A DNA stretch of 64,000 bases from Pseudomonas sp. MYb60 (lineage in GTDB: Bacteria; Pseudomonadota; Gammaproteobacteria; Pseudomonadales; Pseudomonadaceae): contig NZ_PCOZ01000012.1 of NCBI RefSeq assembly GCF_002979555.1, forward strand, positions 62,001-126,000, in the 5' to 3' direction. This document shows positions 1 to 7,415 of this stretch, piece by piece. Below the pieces are notes generated by a model. That model had not been told where the DNA came from. It saw only the letters and a list, made by a program, of their open reading frames with translations, and made no database searches. Position numbers and translations under genes: made by a program. Position 1 is the first letter of the stretch. The number at the start of each line of letters is the position of its first letter.

Positions 1-637
1 TGCCGTCCTTGTAGTCGTCGGCGTGGGCCTGGTTGCCGATCACGCGCACATAGCCCAGCGGGCCACCAGCGGCGGCGTCGATGACTTTGTCGAAACGCCC
101 GTTGGAGCCGGCCAGCACACTGGCGTTGAGGCGTGTGCCCAGTTCGCCGAACTGCTCCGGTTCGCGCTCGAACAGCACCGTGCCGGCCGATGCTCCGGGG
201 CCCCACAGAACGGTTTGCGGGCCCTTGATCACGGTGAGTTGGTCGTAGGTTTCCGGGGAAATGTACGAAGTAGGGGCGTCCATCCGACCGGGGCAGGCAC
301 CGAGCATCATGCTGCCGTTGGCAAGGATGTTCAGGCGCGAGCCAAACATGCCGCGTAGCACCGGGTCGCCATTGGTGCCGCCGTTACGCACCAGGGCGAA
401 GCCGGGAATGGTCTTGAGGTAGTCGCCGCCATCGCTGGCGGGCACCGGTTGGCGTGGGTCCTTGGGGTTGGTGACCACGGTCAGCGGCGAGCTGGGTGCA
501 ATCGCAGTGATCACCGTGGGGGTCAGCTCATGCTCGGCGTGCTCGTCAGCCTGAACATAGGGGGTCAGTAGCGCGCCGCACAGGGCGGCGAGCACAGGGG
601 TACATCCCAAACGGGAGTCAGCAGTCACTCTGGACAT
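1..637 (-). CDS. oprC: TonB-dependent copper receptor OprC, N-terminal part (cut by window edge)
   Basis: Outer-membrane TonB-dependent receptor for copper. About 212 N-terminal codons are present and the rest lies left of the window. The translation shows a signal peptide (ALCGALLTPYVQA), then a TonB-box/plug region with LKTIPGFALVRNGG, a plug motif LTVIKGPQTVLWGPG, and the segment MLGACPGRMDAPTSY typical of OprC. The ATG at 637 has GGAA about 9 bases upstream; an in-frame ATG at 649 is an alternative. It is the last visible gene of a minus-strand run with a PCu(A)C chaperone and two DUF2946 proteins, a copper context that supports the OprC assignment over other TonB receptors. Confidence 0.88.
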   Translation of the reverse strand, partial: MSRVTADSRLGCTPVLAALCGALLTPYVQADEHAEHELTPTVITAIAPSSPLTVVTNPKDPRQPVPASDGGDYLKTIPGFALVRNGGTNGDPVLRGMFGSRLNILANGSMMLGACPGRMDAPTSYISPETYDQLTVIKGPQTVLWGPGASAGTVLFEREPEQFGELGTRLNASVLAGSNGRFDKVIDAAAGGPLGYVRVIGNQAHADDYKDG

Positions 638-732
638 GACACGTTCCATCAATCAATCGTAAACAACACGGCCAGCAGCCTGCGGCTGTCTATCTGAAGT
701 CGGCCGGTGTGAAGTGGCGCTATGTAAAGTGC

Positions 733-1122
733 TTACGCGTTGATGGGGGGAGCACGGCTGCGGGCGCCGGGGAAGATGCTCTGTCGGGCATGGCCCAGGC
801 GCGTGGCAGGGCTGAGGGCGTTGGCGGGCGGTGGGGCGTTGAGGGTGAACGTTGAAACGCCACCGGGCAGGGCTGGGCAGCTGTAGAGCAGGTCGCAATA
901 GCCGCACTTGGACCAGAGGGCGTGGTGTTCGTCAGGGGCTTTAGGGTGATGGGAGGCACCGTGCTCCATCGGCATGTCCATCGACATGCCGGCGTGATGG
1001 TCCATCGGCATCGCTTGGGAAATCAGCGGACCGATAAAGATCATCAGCATGGCGAACAGGCTGATCCAACTGCCGCGTTTCACACGCGACTGTGGAGACA
1101 GCCTGGCGCGAGGGGCGCCCAT
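733..1122 (-). CDS. DUF2946 family protein (copper-operon associated)
   Basis: A 129-residue protein with an N-terminal hydrophobic segment (roughly residues 18-37), then a Met/His-rich stretch (MPMDHHAGMSMDMPMEHG) and a CGYCDLLYSCP cluster. This layout fits the DUF2946 family, small secreted or membrane-anchored proteins often found beside copper receptors. Met, His and Cys residues are classic copper ligands, so periplasmic copper binding is a reasonable inference, not an established function. The start lies 11 bases after the PCu(A)C stop, and oprC begins about 95 bases downstream, so it is probably in the same transcript. Confidence 0.82.
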   Translation of the reverse strand: MGAPRARLSPQSRVKRGSWISLFAMLMIFIGPLISQAMPMDHHAGMSMDMPMEHGASHHPKAPDEHHALWSKCGYCDLLYSCPALPGGVSTFTLNAPPPANALSPATRLGHARQSIFPGARSRAPPINA

Positions 1123-1133
1123 CGAACGTCAGC

Positions 1134-1616
1134 CTATTGCGCGTGTTTGTGCTCGCGGGCGGCCATCGGCGGCACCTTTTGCACCGACACTTGCACCTCG
1201 ACCTTGCCGGCCTTTTCGAAGGTGAGGGTCAGCGGAAAGTGCTTGCCGTCGGCCAGCAGGCTGCGGTCTTTAAGGCCCAGCAGCATCACGTGGTAAGCCA
1301 TGGGCGCGAAGGTCAGGTCGCCCTTGGCCGGCACGGCGACGCTGGGCACCTGCTGCATCTTCATCAGATCACCCTGCATGACGTGCTCGTGCAACTCGGC
1401 CTTGTCGGCCACGGGCGTCTCGACATTCAGCAGGCGGTCCGGGGTTTCCCCTGTGTTGTGGACGACAAAATACGCCGCGACGGTGGGCGCATTCGGTGGC
1501 AATTCCTGGGACCAGGGTTCGCTGACCAGCAGGTCGCCGGCCTTGTAGTCATCAGCATTGGCAGCACTGAACACCGGCAGCAACAGCGCGGCCAGAAGCA
1601 AGGAAGATTTGAGCAT
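1134..1616 (-). CDS. Periplasmic copper chaperone PCu(A)C
   Basis: A 160-residue copper chaperone of the PCu(A)C family (DUF461). A signal peptide occupies about residues 1-21 (LLLAALLLPVFSAANA). The Cu(I) ligands are visible: HEHVMQGDLMKM at 76-87 and HVM at 109-111, matching the H(M)x10Mx21HxM pattern. The His-rich tail (EHKHAQ) may also bind metal. Known homologues pass Cu(I) to cytochrome oxidase assembly. I chose the ATG at 1616 because it starts directly with the signal peptide; the longer frame to 1787 has no signal-like N-terminus. Flanked on both sides by DUF2946 genes in one operon. Confidence 0.92.
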   Translation of the reverse strand: MLKSSLLLAALLLPVFSAANADDYKAGDLLVSEPWSQELPPNAPTVAAYFVVHNTGETPDRLLNVETPVADKAELHEHVMQGDLMKMQQVPSVAVPAKGDLTFAPMAYHVMLLGLKDRSLLADGKHFPLTLTFEKAGKVEVQVSVQKVPPMAAREHKHAQ

Positions 1617-1662
1617 GGCAGTTCTCCAGAACGGGACTAAACGCAGTTCACTTGCGAATAAA

Positions 1663-2067
1663 TCAAACCGTTGGAGACGCGCGAGGGTTGAGGCTCGGCC
1701 ATTGCTGGCGTGGGGTAGGGGGTTGCAGTTGGGTCGGCGGCAAACGTGGTGAGGTGTTGAATTGCGCGACATACAACTGCGGCACATGCCCCGGCAACGC
1801 CACCAACGGCGCCGAGCCCGAGCAACACCAGCAATGCTGCATGGTGGAGTGATCGTCCTGCTGCGGCGTCGGAATTTCCAGCTTGCCGAGGGCGATGGTC
1901 TTGAGGCTGGCGCCGTTGGAGGAGCAGAAACTGCCCCACATCAGTTGCTTGACCGGGTCATCCGACAGCTGCATTGCACCGGCCATCGGCATTGCAAAGG
2001 CGTTGAACAGCACTGCCAAGCAGGCGATCCAGACGATTGCAAAGCGTTGACGGGCCATGGCGGACAA
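1663..2067 (-). CDS. DUF2946 family protein, first gene of the copper operon
   Basis: A 134-residue protein (131 if the second Met at 2058 is used) with an N-terminal hydrophobic helix (AIVWIACLAVLFNAFAMPMAG) followed by a CWCCSG cluster near residue 80. It fits the DUF2946 family and is a divergent relative of the protein at 733-1122, so the operon carries two copies around the PCu(A)C gene. Function is unknown; the Cys/Met content and context suggest copper handling at or beyond the inner membrane. It is the promoter-proximal gene, with a perfect inverted repeat just upstream at 2082-2108. Confidence 0.78.
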   Translation of the reverse strand: MSAMARQRFAIVWIACLAVLFNAFAMPMAGAMQLSDDPVKQLMWGSFCSSNGASLKTIALGKLEIPTPQQDDHSTMQHCWCCSGSAPLVALPGHVPQLYVAQFNTSPRLPPTQLQPPTPRQQWPSLNPRASPTV

Positions 2068-2081
2068 TCCGTAGGGTTAAA

Positions 2082-2108
2082 CGATCAGGCGGGTATTTAG
2101 CCTGATCG
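2082..2108. promoter_or_regulatory. Inverted repeat upstream of the copper operon
   Basis: CGATCAGGC (2082-2090) and GCCTGATCG (2100-2108) form a perfect 9-bp inverted repeat around a 9-base spacer, 14 to 40 bases before the first start codon of the minus-strand copper operon. It could be an operator or a 5'-leader hairpin. I cannot match it to a named metal-regulator box. Confidence 0.5.
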
Positions 2109-2207
2109 TGGGGGATAAGTAAAAAGGGGTGGTGTGGTTTGGTGTCGCAGCGGCTGATTTGAGGATAGACGGGGAATCGACTGGGCGCCGATCTTCAACG
2201 CTGCACA

Positions 2208-2221
2208 GCCCCTCCCACATT
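2208..2221. repeat. Half REP sequence
   Basis: GCCCCTCCCACATT is one arm of the REP family seen in full at 2652-2746, without its partner arm. Probably a decayed copy between the copper operon and the DUF3077 leader. Confidence 0.55.
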
Positions 2222-2256
2222 GAACTGTGTTCGCCTATTGCTTGGTGCGGCGCTAT

Positions 2257-2334
2257 GGTGGCTGTGCGTGGGATACCTTCGGGTATGCCGGCTTCCTTGA
2301 TCTCCGGTCCGCGAACCTGCGCACAGCTGCCACC
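2257..2334 (+). ncRNA. C4-like structured leader RNA of the DUF3077 gene
   Basis: Three stacked elements are visible. The closing stem pairs GGTGGCTGTGCG (2257-2268) with CGCACAGCTGCCACC (2320-2334), with a 2-base bulge. Inside are a UUCG-capped hairpin (ATACC/GGTAT, 2273-2286) and a third hairpin closed by CCGG/CCGG (2288-2291 and 2304-2307). From memory this matches the C4 antisense RNA family of phages P1/P7, which also occurs upstream of small Pseudomonas genes. The 12-base loop 2292-2303 can pair with the ribosome binding site of the downstream gene (see findings). No covariance search was possible. Confidence 0.65.
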
Positions 2335-2387
2335 TACTCGCGTCGCGGCGATGAGTGTCAGCTCCACTTAGATTAAGGAGCTTCACG

Positions 2388-2639
2388 ATGATCAAACCCA
2401 CCCCCAATCCCCCCATCCGGCTATTCACCGTAGCCGACGGCATCAGCACTGAAGACCTGTTGGTCAACCTCAGCGAAACCCTCGCCTCGGCCAATGCATT
2501 GAGCTGCGATCTTGCGTTTGGTCTGGAAGGCTCGAAACGAGAGGAATTGCTCGGCGTTGCGCAGTTGATTGAGTTGGCGCAGTCGTTGGCTGATCGTGTG
2601 CACACTGGCATTGGGCAGGAGTACGCCGCTAGCTGCTAA
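2388..2639 (+). CDS. DUF3077 family small protein
   Basis: An 83-residue protein beginning MIKPTPNPP, with a predicted helical body (TEDLLVNLSETLASANALS, then LLGVAQLIELAQSLAD). It fits the DUF3077/DUF6124 family, which is multicopy in fluorescent pseudomonads and has no assigned function. The ATG at 2388 is preceded by AAGGAG at 2375-2380. An upstream in-frame start at 2355 is rejected because it has no ribosome binding site and lies in the leader. The gene directly follows the C4-like RNA and is followed by a REPIN that could act as terminator. Confidence 0.82.
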   Translation: MIKPTPNPPIRLFTVADGISTEDLLVNLSETLASANALSCDLAFGLEGSKREELLGVAQLIELAQSLADRVHTGIGQEYAASC

Positions 2640-2651
2640 CAACGTAGCTCA

Positions 2652-2746
2652 AAATGTGGGAGGGGGCTTGCCCCCGATGGCGGTGGATCAGCCACTGAAT
2701 TGTTGATAGGACTGACGCTATCGGGGGCAAGCCCCCTCCCACATTG
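2652..2746. repeat. REPIN (TGTGGGAGGGGGC family)
   Basis: Two inverted REP arms, AAATGTGGGAGGGGGCTTGC at 2652 and its complement ending at 2746, enclose about 45 unrelated bases. The whole can fold as one long hairpin. It separates the DUF3077 gene from the 3' end of cobK and may terminate both. Shorter copies of the same family occur elsewhere in this window. Confidence 0.85.
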
Positions 2747-2758
2747 GGTCGGTGTTGT

Positions 2759-3478
2759 TCAGCGAGCATGGATTGCCTGTAGCAGCGCAGGCACGGTAGT
2801 GAATTCTCGGTCCACCGCAGCCAACACCGGCCGCTTCAACACCAACACCGGCACCCCACGCTCTCGTGCCACCTCCAGCTTCGGCTCCGTCGCTGTGCTG
2901 CCGCTGTTCTTGCTGATCAACACATCAATGCCACGGCGCTCGAACAACGTCCGCTCATCCTCGATCAGAAACGGCCCACGTGCGCCGATGACTTCGCAGC
3001 GCTCATTCCCCGGATACATATCCAGTGCGCGCAGTGTCCAGAATTGGTCTGTGGGGATCTCATCCAGGTGCTGCAACGGCTCGCGCCCCAACGTGAACAG
3101 CGGGCGCTTGAAGGGTTTCAGCGCTTCGATCAACGAAGCCCAATCGCTGACTTCACGCCAATCATCCCCGCCCTGCGGCTGCCATGCCGGTCGGCGCAGC
3201 GCCCAACAAGGCACGCCGCTCAACCGTGCAGCCTCGGCAGCATTACGACTGATCTGCGCCGCATACGGGTGGGTCGCGTCGAGAATTAGGCTGATCCCTT
3301 CATCCCGAACATACTGCGCCAGGCCCTCAGCCCCGCCATATCCGCCCACGCGTACTTGGCAGGTCAGGTCAGTCGGCACCCGTCCCACGCCGGCCAGGCT
3401 GTAGATATGTTCCGGGCCCAGGCTGCGGGCGATGGCCAGGGCTTCCGTCACGCCGCCCAGCAGCAGGATGGGTTTCAT
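2759..3478 (-). CDS. cobK: Precorrin-6A reductase
   Basis: CobK (239 residues) reduces precorrin-6A to precorrin-6B with NADPH in corrin ring synthesis. The N-terminus MKPILLLGGVTEALAIARSL is a dinucleotide-binding glycine motif. DATHPYAAQISRNA near residues 70-83 is the family signature. Length matches the family. The start overlaps the cobL stop by 4 bases (ATGA), so translation is probably coupled. In P. aeruginosa, as I recall, cbiD sits between cobL and cobK; here there is no room for it. Confidence 0.93.
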   Translation of the reverse strand: MKPILLLGGVTEALAIARSLGPEHIYSLAGVGRVPTDLTCQVRVGGYGGAEGLAQYVRDEGISLILDATHPYAAQISRNAAEAARLSGVPCWALRRPAWQPQGGDDWREVSDWASLIEALKPFKRPLFTLGREPLQHLDEIPTDQFWTLRALDMYPGNERCEVIGARGPFLIEDERTLFERRGIDVLISKNSGSTATEPKLEVARERGVPVLVLKRPVLAAVDREFTTVPALLQAIHAR

Positions 3479-4680
3479 AGCGGCTTGACCACGTCCAGCA
3501 AGGTGATCGGCAACGCCTGGCGCCAGGTATCGAACGCGCCCAACGCCTGCGCCTGGGCCACGTGGATGCGGGTCAGTTCGCCGCCATGTCGGGCACGCCA
3601 GTTCATCAGGGTCATTTCGCTTTGCAGGGTCACGGCGTTGGCGACCAGACGGCCACCGGGCCGCAGGTGTTGCCAGCAGGTGTCGAGCACGCCTTCACGC
3701 GTGACGCCGCCGCCGATGAAGATGGCGTCCGGGGCTTCCAGGCCGTGCAATGCTGCCGGGGCCTTGCCGCGGATCAGTTGCAGGCCGGGTACGCCGAGGG
3801 CATCGCGGTTGTGCTCGATCAGGCCTTGGCGGCCTTCATCGGCTTCAATCGCCAAGGCGCGGCAGCTCGGGTGGGCGCGCATCCATTCGATGCCGATGGA
3901 GCCGCTCCCCGCGCCCACGTCCCACAGCAATTCACCGGGCATGGGGGCGAGGCGGGCGAGGGTCATGGCGCGTACGTCGCGTTTGGTCAGTTGGCCGTCG
4001 TGTCTGAAGGCCGAATCGGGCAAGCCGGCCAGGCGGGACAGGCGCAGCGTCTGCGGGTCAGCCACGCAGTCGATGGCGACCAGGTTCAAGTCGGCGATGC
4101 CAGCGTGTTGCCAATCAATAGCCAGCCCATCGAGACGCCGCTCGTCCGCGCCGCCCACGTGTTCAAACACGCTCACACGACTTGGACCAAACCCGGATTC
4201 AGCCAACAGGGCCGCAATCGACGCCGGGCTGCCGCCATCATTGCTCAACACCAACAACCTTACGCCACTGGCCAGGTGCGCATTCAGCGCCGCCAACGGC
4301 CGTGCCACCACGGACAGCGTCACCACCTCCTGCAACGGCCAACCCAAGCGTGCTGCCGCCAACGATACCGACGACGGCGCCGGTAAAATCAGCAGCTCAT
4401 CTGCCGCCACTTGCCGCGCCAAACTGGCGCCCACGCCATAGAACATCGGGTCGCCGCTGGCCAGCACACACACCGGCTCGCCACGCTGCGCCAGCACCGG
4501 CGCCAGCGAAAACGGGCTCGGCCACAACGCCCGTTCGCCCCGAATACACACCGGCAACAGGTCCAACTGGCGCTGAGCACCTATAATCCGCGTGGCGCGC
4601 AACAGGGCATGCCGGGCATTTTTTCCCAGCCCCTTGAAGCCGTCTTCACCGATGCCTACAACCGTCAGCCAGGGCGACAT
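3475..4680 (-). CDS. cobL: Precorrin-6Y C5,15-methyltransferase (decarboxylating)
   Basis: CobL (401 residues) methylates precorrin-6B at C-5 and C-15 and decarboxylates the C-12 acetate. The N-terminal half is a CbiE-type tetrapyrrole methylase (PWLTVVGIGEDGFKGL). The C-terminal half is a CbiT-type SAM methyltransferase, with the SAM-binding motif WDVGAGSGSIGIEWMR. Fusion of CbiE and CbiT is normal for the aerobic-type enzyme. It is the first gene of the minus-strand cob operon and diverges from cobG across a 95-base gap. Confidence 0.94.
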   Translation of the reverse strand: MSPWLTVVGIGEDGFKGLGKNARHALLRATRIIGAQRQLDLLPVCIRGERALWPSPFSLAPVLAQRGEPVCVLASGDPMFYGVGASLARQVAADELLILPAPSSVSLAAARLGWPLQEVVTLSVVARPLAALNAHLASGVRLLVLSNDGGSPASIAALLAESGFGPSRVSVFEHVGGADERRLDGLAIDWQHAGIADLNLVAIDCVADPQTLRLSRLAGLPDSAFRHDGQLTKRDVRAMTLARLAPMPGELLWDVGAGSGSIGIEWMRAHPSCRALAIEADEGRQGLIEHNRDALGVPGLQLIRGKAPAALHGLEAPDAIFIGGGVTREGVLDTCWQHLRPGGRLVANAVTLQSEMTLMNWRARHGGELTRIHVAQAQALGAFDTWRQALPITLLDVVKPL

Positions 4681-4775
4681 ATGAATTCCTTGAACGACAT
4701 CCGACGGGCAGGCTTTTCATGCCGCCGGACAAAGCAGGCATAATACCGCGCCTTTACCTGTGAACCGGTAGCCCC
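4681..4775. promoter_or_regulatory. Divergent promoter region between cobL and cobG
   Basis: A 95-base intergenic segment must carry the promoters of both cob operons. CATAAT at 4739-4744 is a plausible -10 element for cobG. A complete B12 riboswitch of about 200 nt does not fit, so neither operon has a standard cobalamin riboswitch leader here. Confidence 0.45.
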
Positions 4776-6065
4776 GTGAACCCAACGCCCGCTGTGAATA
4801 CCTTGCGCCCCTCGGCTTGTCCGGGGTTGCTGCGTATTGTCCAGGCGTTGGACGGCGGCATTTGCCGGATCAAACTGGCCGGCGGCTCCATCACGGCACA
4901 GCAGGCCCATGCGGTGGCAGTCGCAGCCCAGGCCTACGCGGGCGGGGTGATCGAAGCGACCAACCGCGCCAACCTGCAGGTTCGCGGGATTGGCGCTGAA
5001 GAGGACGCGTTGATCGCGAGGCTGCTGGCGGCCGGTCTCGGCCCCAACAACGCCGCCGGCGACGACGTGCGCAACCTGATGCTCAGCCCCAGCGCCGGCA
5101 TCGACCCGCAGATGCTCTTCGACACCCGCCCGCTGGCCGAGCAGATCCTCAATACCCTGCAAAGCCACCCGCGTTTCCATGAGCTGTCGGCCAAGTTTGC
5201 CGTGCAACTGGATGGCGGTGAGGACTTGGCAATGCTCGAGCACCATCACGACCTGTGGCTGTCGGCGTTCGTGCGCGATGGCCAGACGCTCCTGGCCTTC
5301 GGCCTGGCCGGTTGCCCGGGGCTGGATGCGCCGCTGGCCGCCGTGCCGCTGGAGCAGGGGCATGCACTGGTGGTGGCCGTGCTTGAGGCGTTTCTTGACC
5401 TCGCCACGCCAGAGCAAACCCGTATGCGTCATCTGGCTGTGGATAAGTTATTGAGCCATCTCAGCCTGCCGTTATTGCCGGCGCATGGCTTCAAGCGACC
5501 GCCCAGCGGCGCTTTGTTGCACCTTGGGACTTATCCACAGCATCAACATAACAAGCTGTACGTGGCCGCCATCGCACCCTTGGGCCGTCTGGATTCGACG
5601 ATGCTCAAAGGCGCGGCCCAACTGGCCAGCGACTACGGCGACGGCACCTTGCGCTTCACCCCCTGGCAGGGCGTGCTGTTTCCCAACATCGAAAAACCCC
5701 ACGCCGTGACCGAGCGCCTGGCGCAGCTTGGCTTTCTGTGTTCAGTCGACCAGCCTCTGGCGCACATGGTTGCCTGCACCGGCTCCAGCGGCTGTGGCAA
5801 GGCTCTGGCCGACACCAAGGCCGACGCCGCGCAACTCGCCGCCCTGCAACCGGGCCACGACGTTCACCTGTCCGGCTGCCCCCGTTCCTGTGCGGCGGCG
5901 CACACCGCGCCAGTCACCTTGCTGGCCGTGAGCCCCGGCCATTACGACCTCTATTTCCGCGATGCAGCCCTTCCAGGCTTCGGCCGGCTGCACGCGCATG
6001 CCCTTTCTATTGAAGCGACGGGCGCCTTGCTGCGCGCCCGCCCACGGAGCAACACCGATGATTGA
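4776..6065 (+). CDS. cobG: Precorrin-3B synthase, oxygen-dependent
   Basis: CobG (429 residues, GTG start) is the O2-dependent monooxygenase that makes precorrin-3B by C-20 hydroxylation and lactone formation. It belongs to the nitrite/sulfite reductase fold. The Fe4S4 ligands are visible near the C-terminus as CTGSSGC (Cys-x5-Cys) and CPRSC (Cys-x3-Cys). Its presence shows that this strain uses the aerobic ring-contraction chemistry. It is the first of four plus-strand genes; its stop overlaps the cobH start by 8 bases. Confidence 0.93.
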   Translation: MNPTPAVNTLRPSACPGLLRIVQALDGGICRIKLAGGSITAQQAHAVAVAAQAYAGGVIEATNRANLQVRGIGAEEDALIARLLAAGLGPNNAAGDDVRNLMLSPSAGIDPQMLFDTRPLAEQILNTLQSHPRFHELSAKFAVQLDGGEDLAMLEHHHDLWLSAFVRDGQTLLAFGLAGCPGLDAPLAAVPLEQGHALVVAVLEAFLDLATPEQTRMRHLAVDKLLSHLSLPLLPAHGFKRPPSGALLHLGTYPQHQHNKLYVAAIAPLGRLDSTMLKGAAQLASDYGDGTLRFTPWQGVLFPNIEKPHAVTERLAQLGFLCSVDQPLAHMVACTGSSGCGKALADTKADAAQLAALQPGHDVHLSGCPRSCAAAHTAPVTLLAVSPGHYDLYFRDAALPGFGRLHAHALSIEATGALLRARPRSNTDD

Positions 6066-6684
6066 TTACATCCGCGACGGTCAGGAGATCTATCGCAACT
6101 CCTTCGCCATTATTCGCGCGGAAGCCAAGTTGGACCGTATCCCGGCCGACCTGGAAAAACTCGCGGTGCGGGTGATACATGCCTGTGGCATGGTCGAGGC
6201 CATTGACGGCCTGCAATTCTCCGAAGGTGCCGGCAAGGCTGGGCGCGATGCGTTGGCGGCCGGTGCGCCGATCCTGTGTGATGCGCGCATGGTCTCCGAA
6301 GGCGTGACCCGTGCGCGCCTGCCGGCCAACAACGAAGTGATCTGCACCCTGCGCGACGACAGCGTGCCGGAGCTGGCGCGCGAACTGGGCAACACCCGTT
6401 CCGCCGCCGCGCTGGAGTTGTGGCGCCCGCACCTGGAAGGCAGCGTGGTGGTGATCGGCAACGCGCCGACCGCTTTGTTCTACCTGCTGGAAATGATCGA
6501 TGCGGGCGCGCCGAAACCGGCGTTGATCCTCGGTTTCCCGGTGGGCTTCGTCGGCGCTGCCGAATCCAAGGCGATGCTCGCCGCCGACAGCCGTGGCGTG
6601 CCGTTTGTGATCATGCAGGGCCGGCTGGGCGGCAGTGCGATGGCCGCTGCAGCGGTGAATGCCCTGGCCACGGAGGTCGAATAA
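6058..6684 (+). CDS. cobH: Precorrin-8X methylmutase
   Basis: CobH/CbiC (208 residues) moves the C-11 methyl group to C-12, giving hydrogenobyrinic acid. The catalytic His lies in VIHACGMVE near residue 42. DARMVSEGVTR and GFPVGFVGAAESK are family motifs. I chose the ATG at 6058 (MIDYIRDGQEIYRNSF), which overlaps the cobG stop by 8 bases. Length is normal. Its stop shares one base with the cobI start (TAATG), indicating tight translational coupling. Confidence 0.94.
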   Translation: MIDYIRDGQEIYRNSFAIIRAEAKLDRIPADLEKLAVRVIHACGMVEAIDGLQFSEGAGKAGRDALAAGAPILCDARMVSEGVTRARLPANNEVICTLRDDSVPELARELGNTRSAAALELWRPHLEGSVVVIGNAPTALFYLLEMIDAGAPKPALILGFPVGFVGAAESKAMLAADSRGVPFVIMQGRLGGSAMAAAAVNALATEVE

Positions 6685-7415
6685 TGCAGGCACGTGGACG
6701 TTTGATCGGCCTGGGCGTGGGGCCCGGCGATCCGGAATTGATCACCCTCAAGGCCCTGCGCCTGCTGCGCGAATCACCGGTGGTGGCGTACTTCGTGGCC
6801 AAGGGCAAAAAGGGTAACGCCTTCGGCATCATCGAGGACCACTTGGTGCCCCAGCAAACCCTGATGCCACTGGTCTACCCGGTGACCACCGAGGTGCTGC
6901 CGGCGCCGATGTCCTACGAGCAGGTGATCAGCGATTTCTACGATGCGGCCAGCGTCGACGTGGCTGCGCACCTGGATGCCGGCCGTGACGTGGCGGTGAT
7001 CTGCGAAGGTGACCCGTTCTTCTACGGTTCCTACATGTACCTGCACGACCGCCTGGCCGAACGCTATGAAGCCCAGGTGATTCCGGGTGTGTGCTCGATG
7101 CTCGGCGGCGCCTCGGTGCTGGGCGCGCCGTTGGTGTATCGCAACCAGAGTTTGTCGGTGCTCTCGGGGGTGTTGCCCCACGAAGACCTCAAGCGTCGCC
7201 TGGCGGATGCCGACGCGGCCGTGATCATGAAGCTGGGTCGCAATTTCCCGAAAGTGCGCCAGGTGCTGGAAGAACTCGGCCTGGCCGGACGCGCGCTGTA
7301 TGTGGAACGCGCCACCATGGCCAACCAGAAAATCGTGGCGCTGGATCAGGTCGATCCGTCGTCCTCGCCGTACTTCTCTCTGATCATCGTGCCCGGTGAA
7401 CGGTGGCAAGGTTGA
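6684..7415 (+). CDS. cobI: Precorrin-2 C20-methyltransferase
   Basis: CobI (243 residues) converts precorrin-2 to precorrin-3A using SAM. The N-terminal tetrapyrrole-methylase motif GRLIGLGVGPGDPELITLKA and the internal CEGDPFFYGSYMYLHDRL are clear. ATG at 6684 is the only start that gives the full methylase N-terminus. The end overlaps the cobJ GTG by 13 bases. Confidence 0.95.
   Translation: MQARGRLIGLGVGPGDPELITLKALRLLRESPVVAYFVAKGKKGNAFGIIEDHLVPQQTLMPLVYPVTTEVLPAPMSYEQVISDFYDAASVDVAAHLDAGRDVAVICEGDPFFYGSYMYLHDRLAERYEAQVIPGVCSMLGGASVLGAPLVYRNQSLSVLSGVLPHEDLKRRLADADAAVIMKLGRNFPKVRQVLEELGLAGRALYVERATMANQKIVALDQVDPSSSPYFSLIIVPGERWQG

Noticed and set aside
2129..2371. 80-codon open frame overlapping the DUF3077 leader
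   Set aside because: It coincides with the structured leader RNA and a half REP. It has no ribosome binding site or family resemblance, and an RNA explanation fits the sequence better.
4681..4775. Possible cobalamin riboswitch between the two cob operons
   Set aside because: The gap is only 95 bases, and I see no B12-box-like conserved core; a full riboswitch needs about twice that length.
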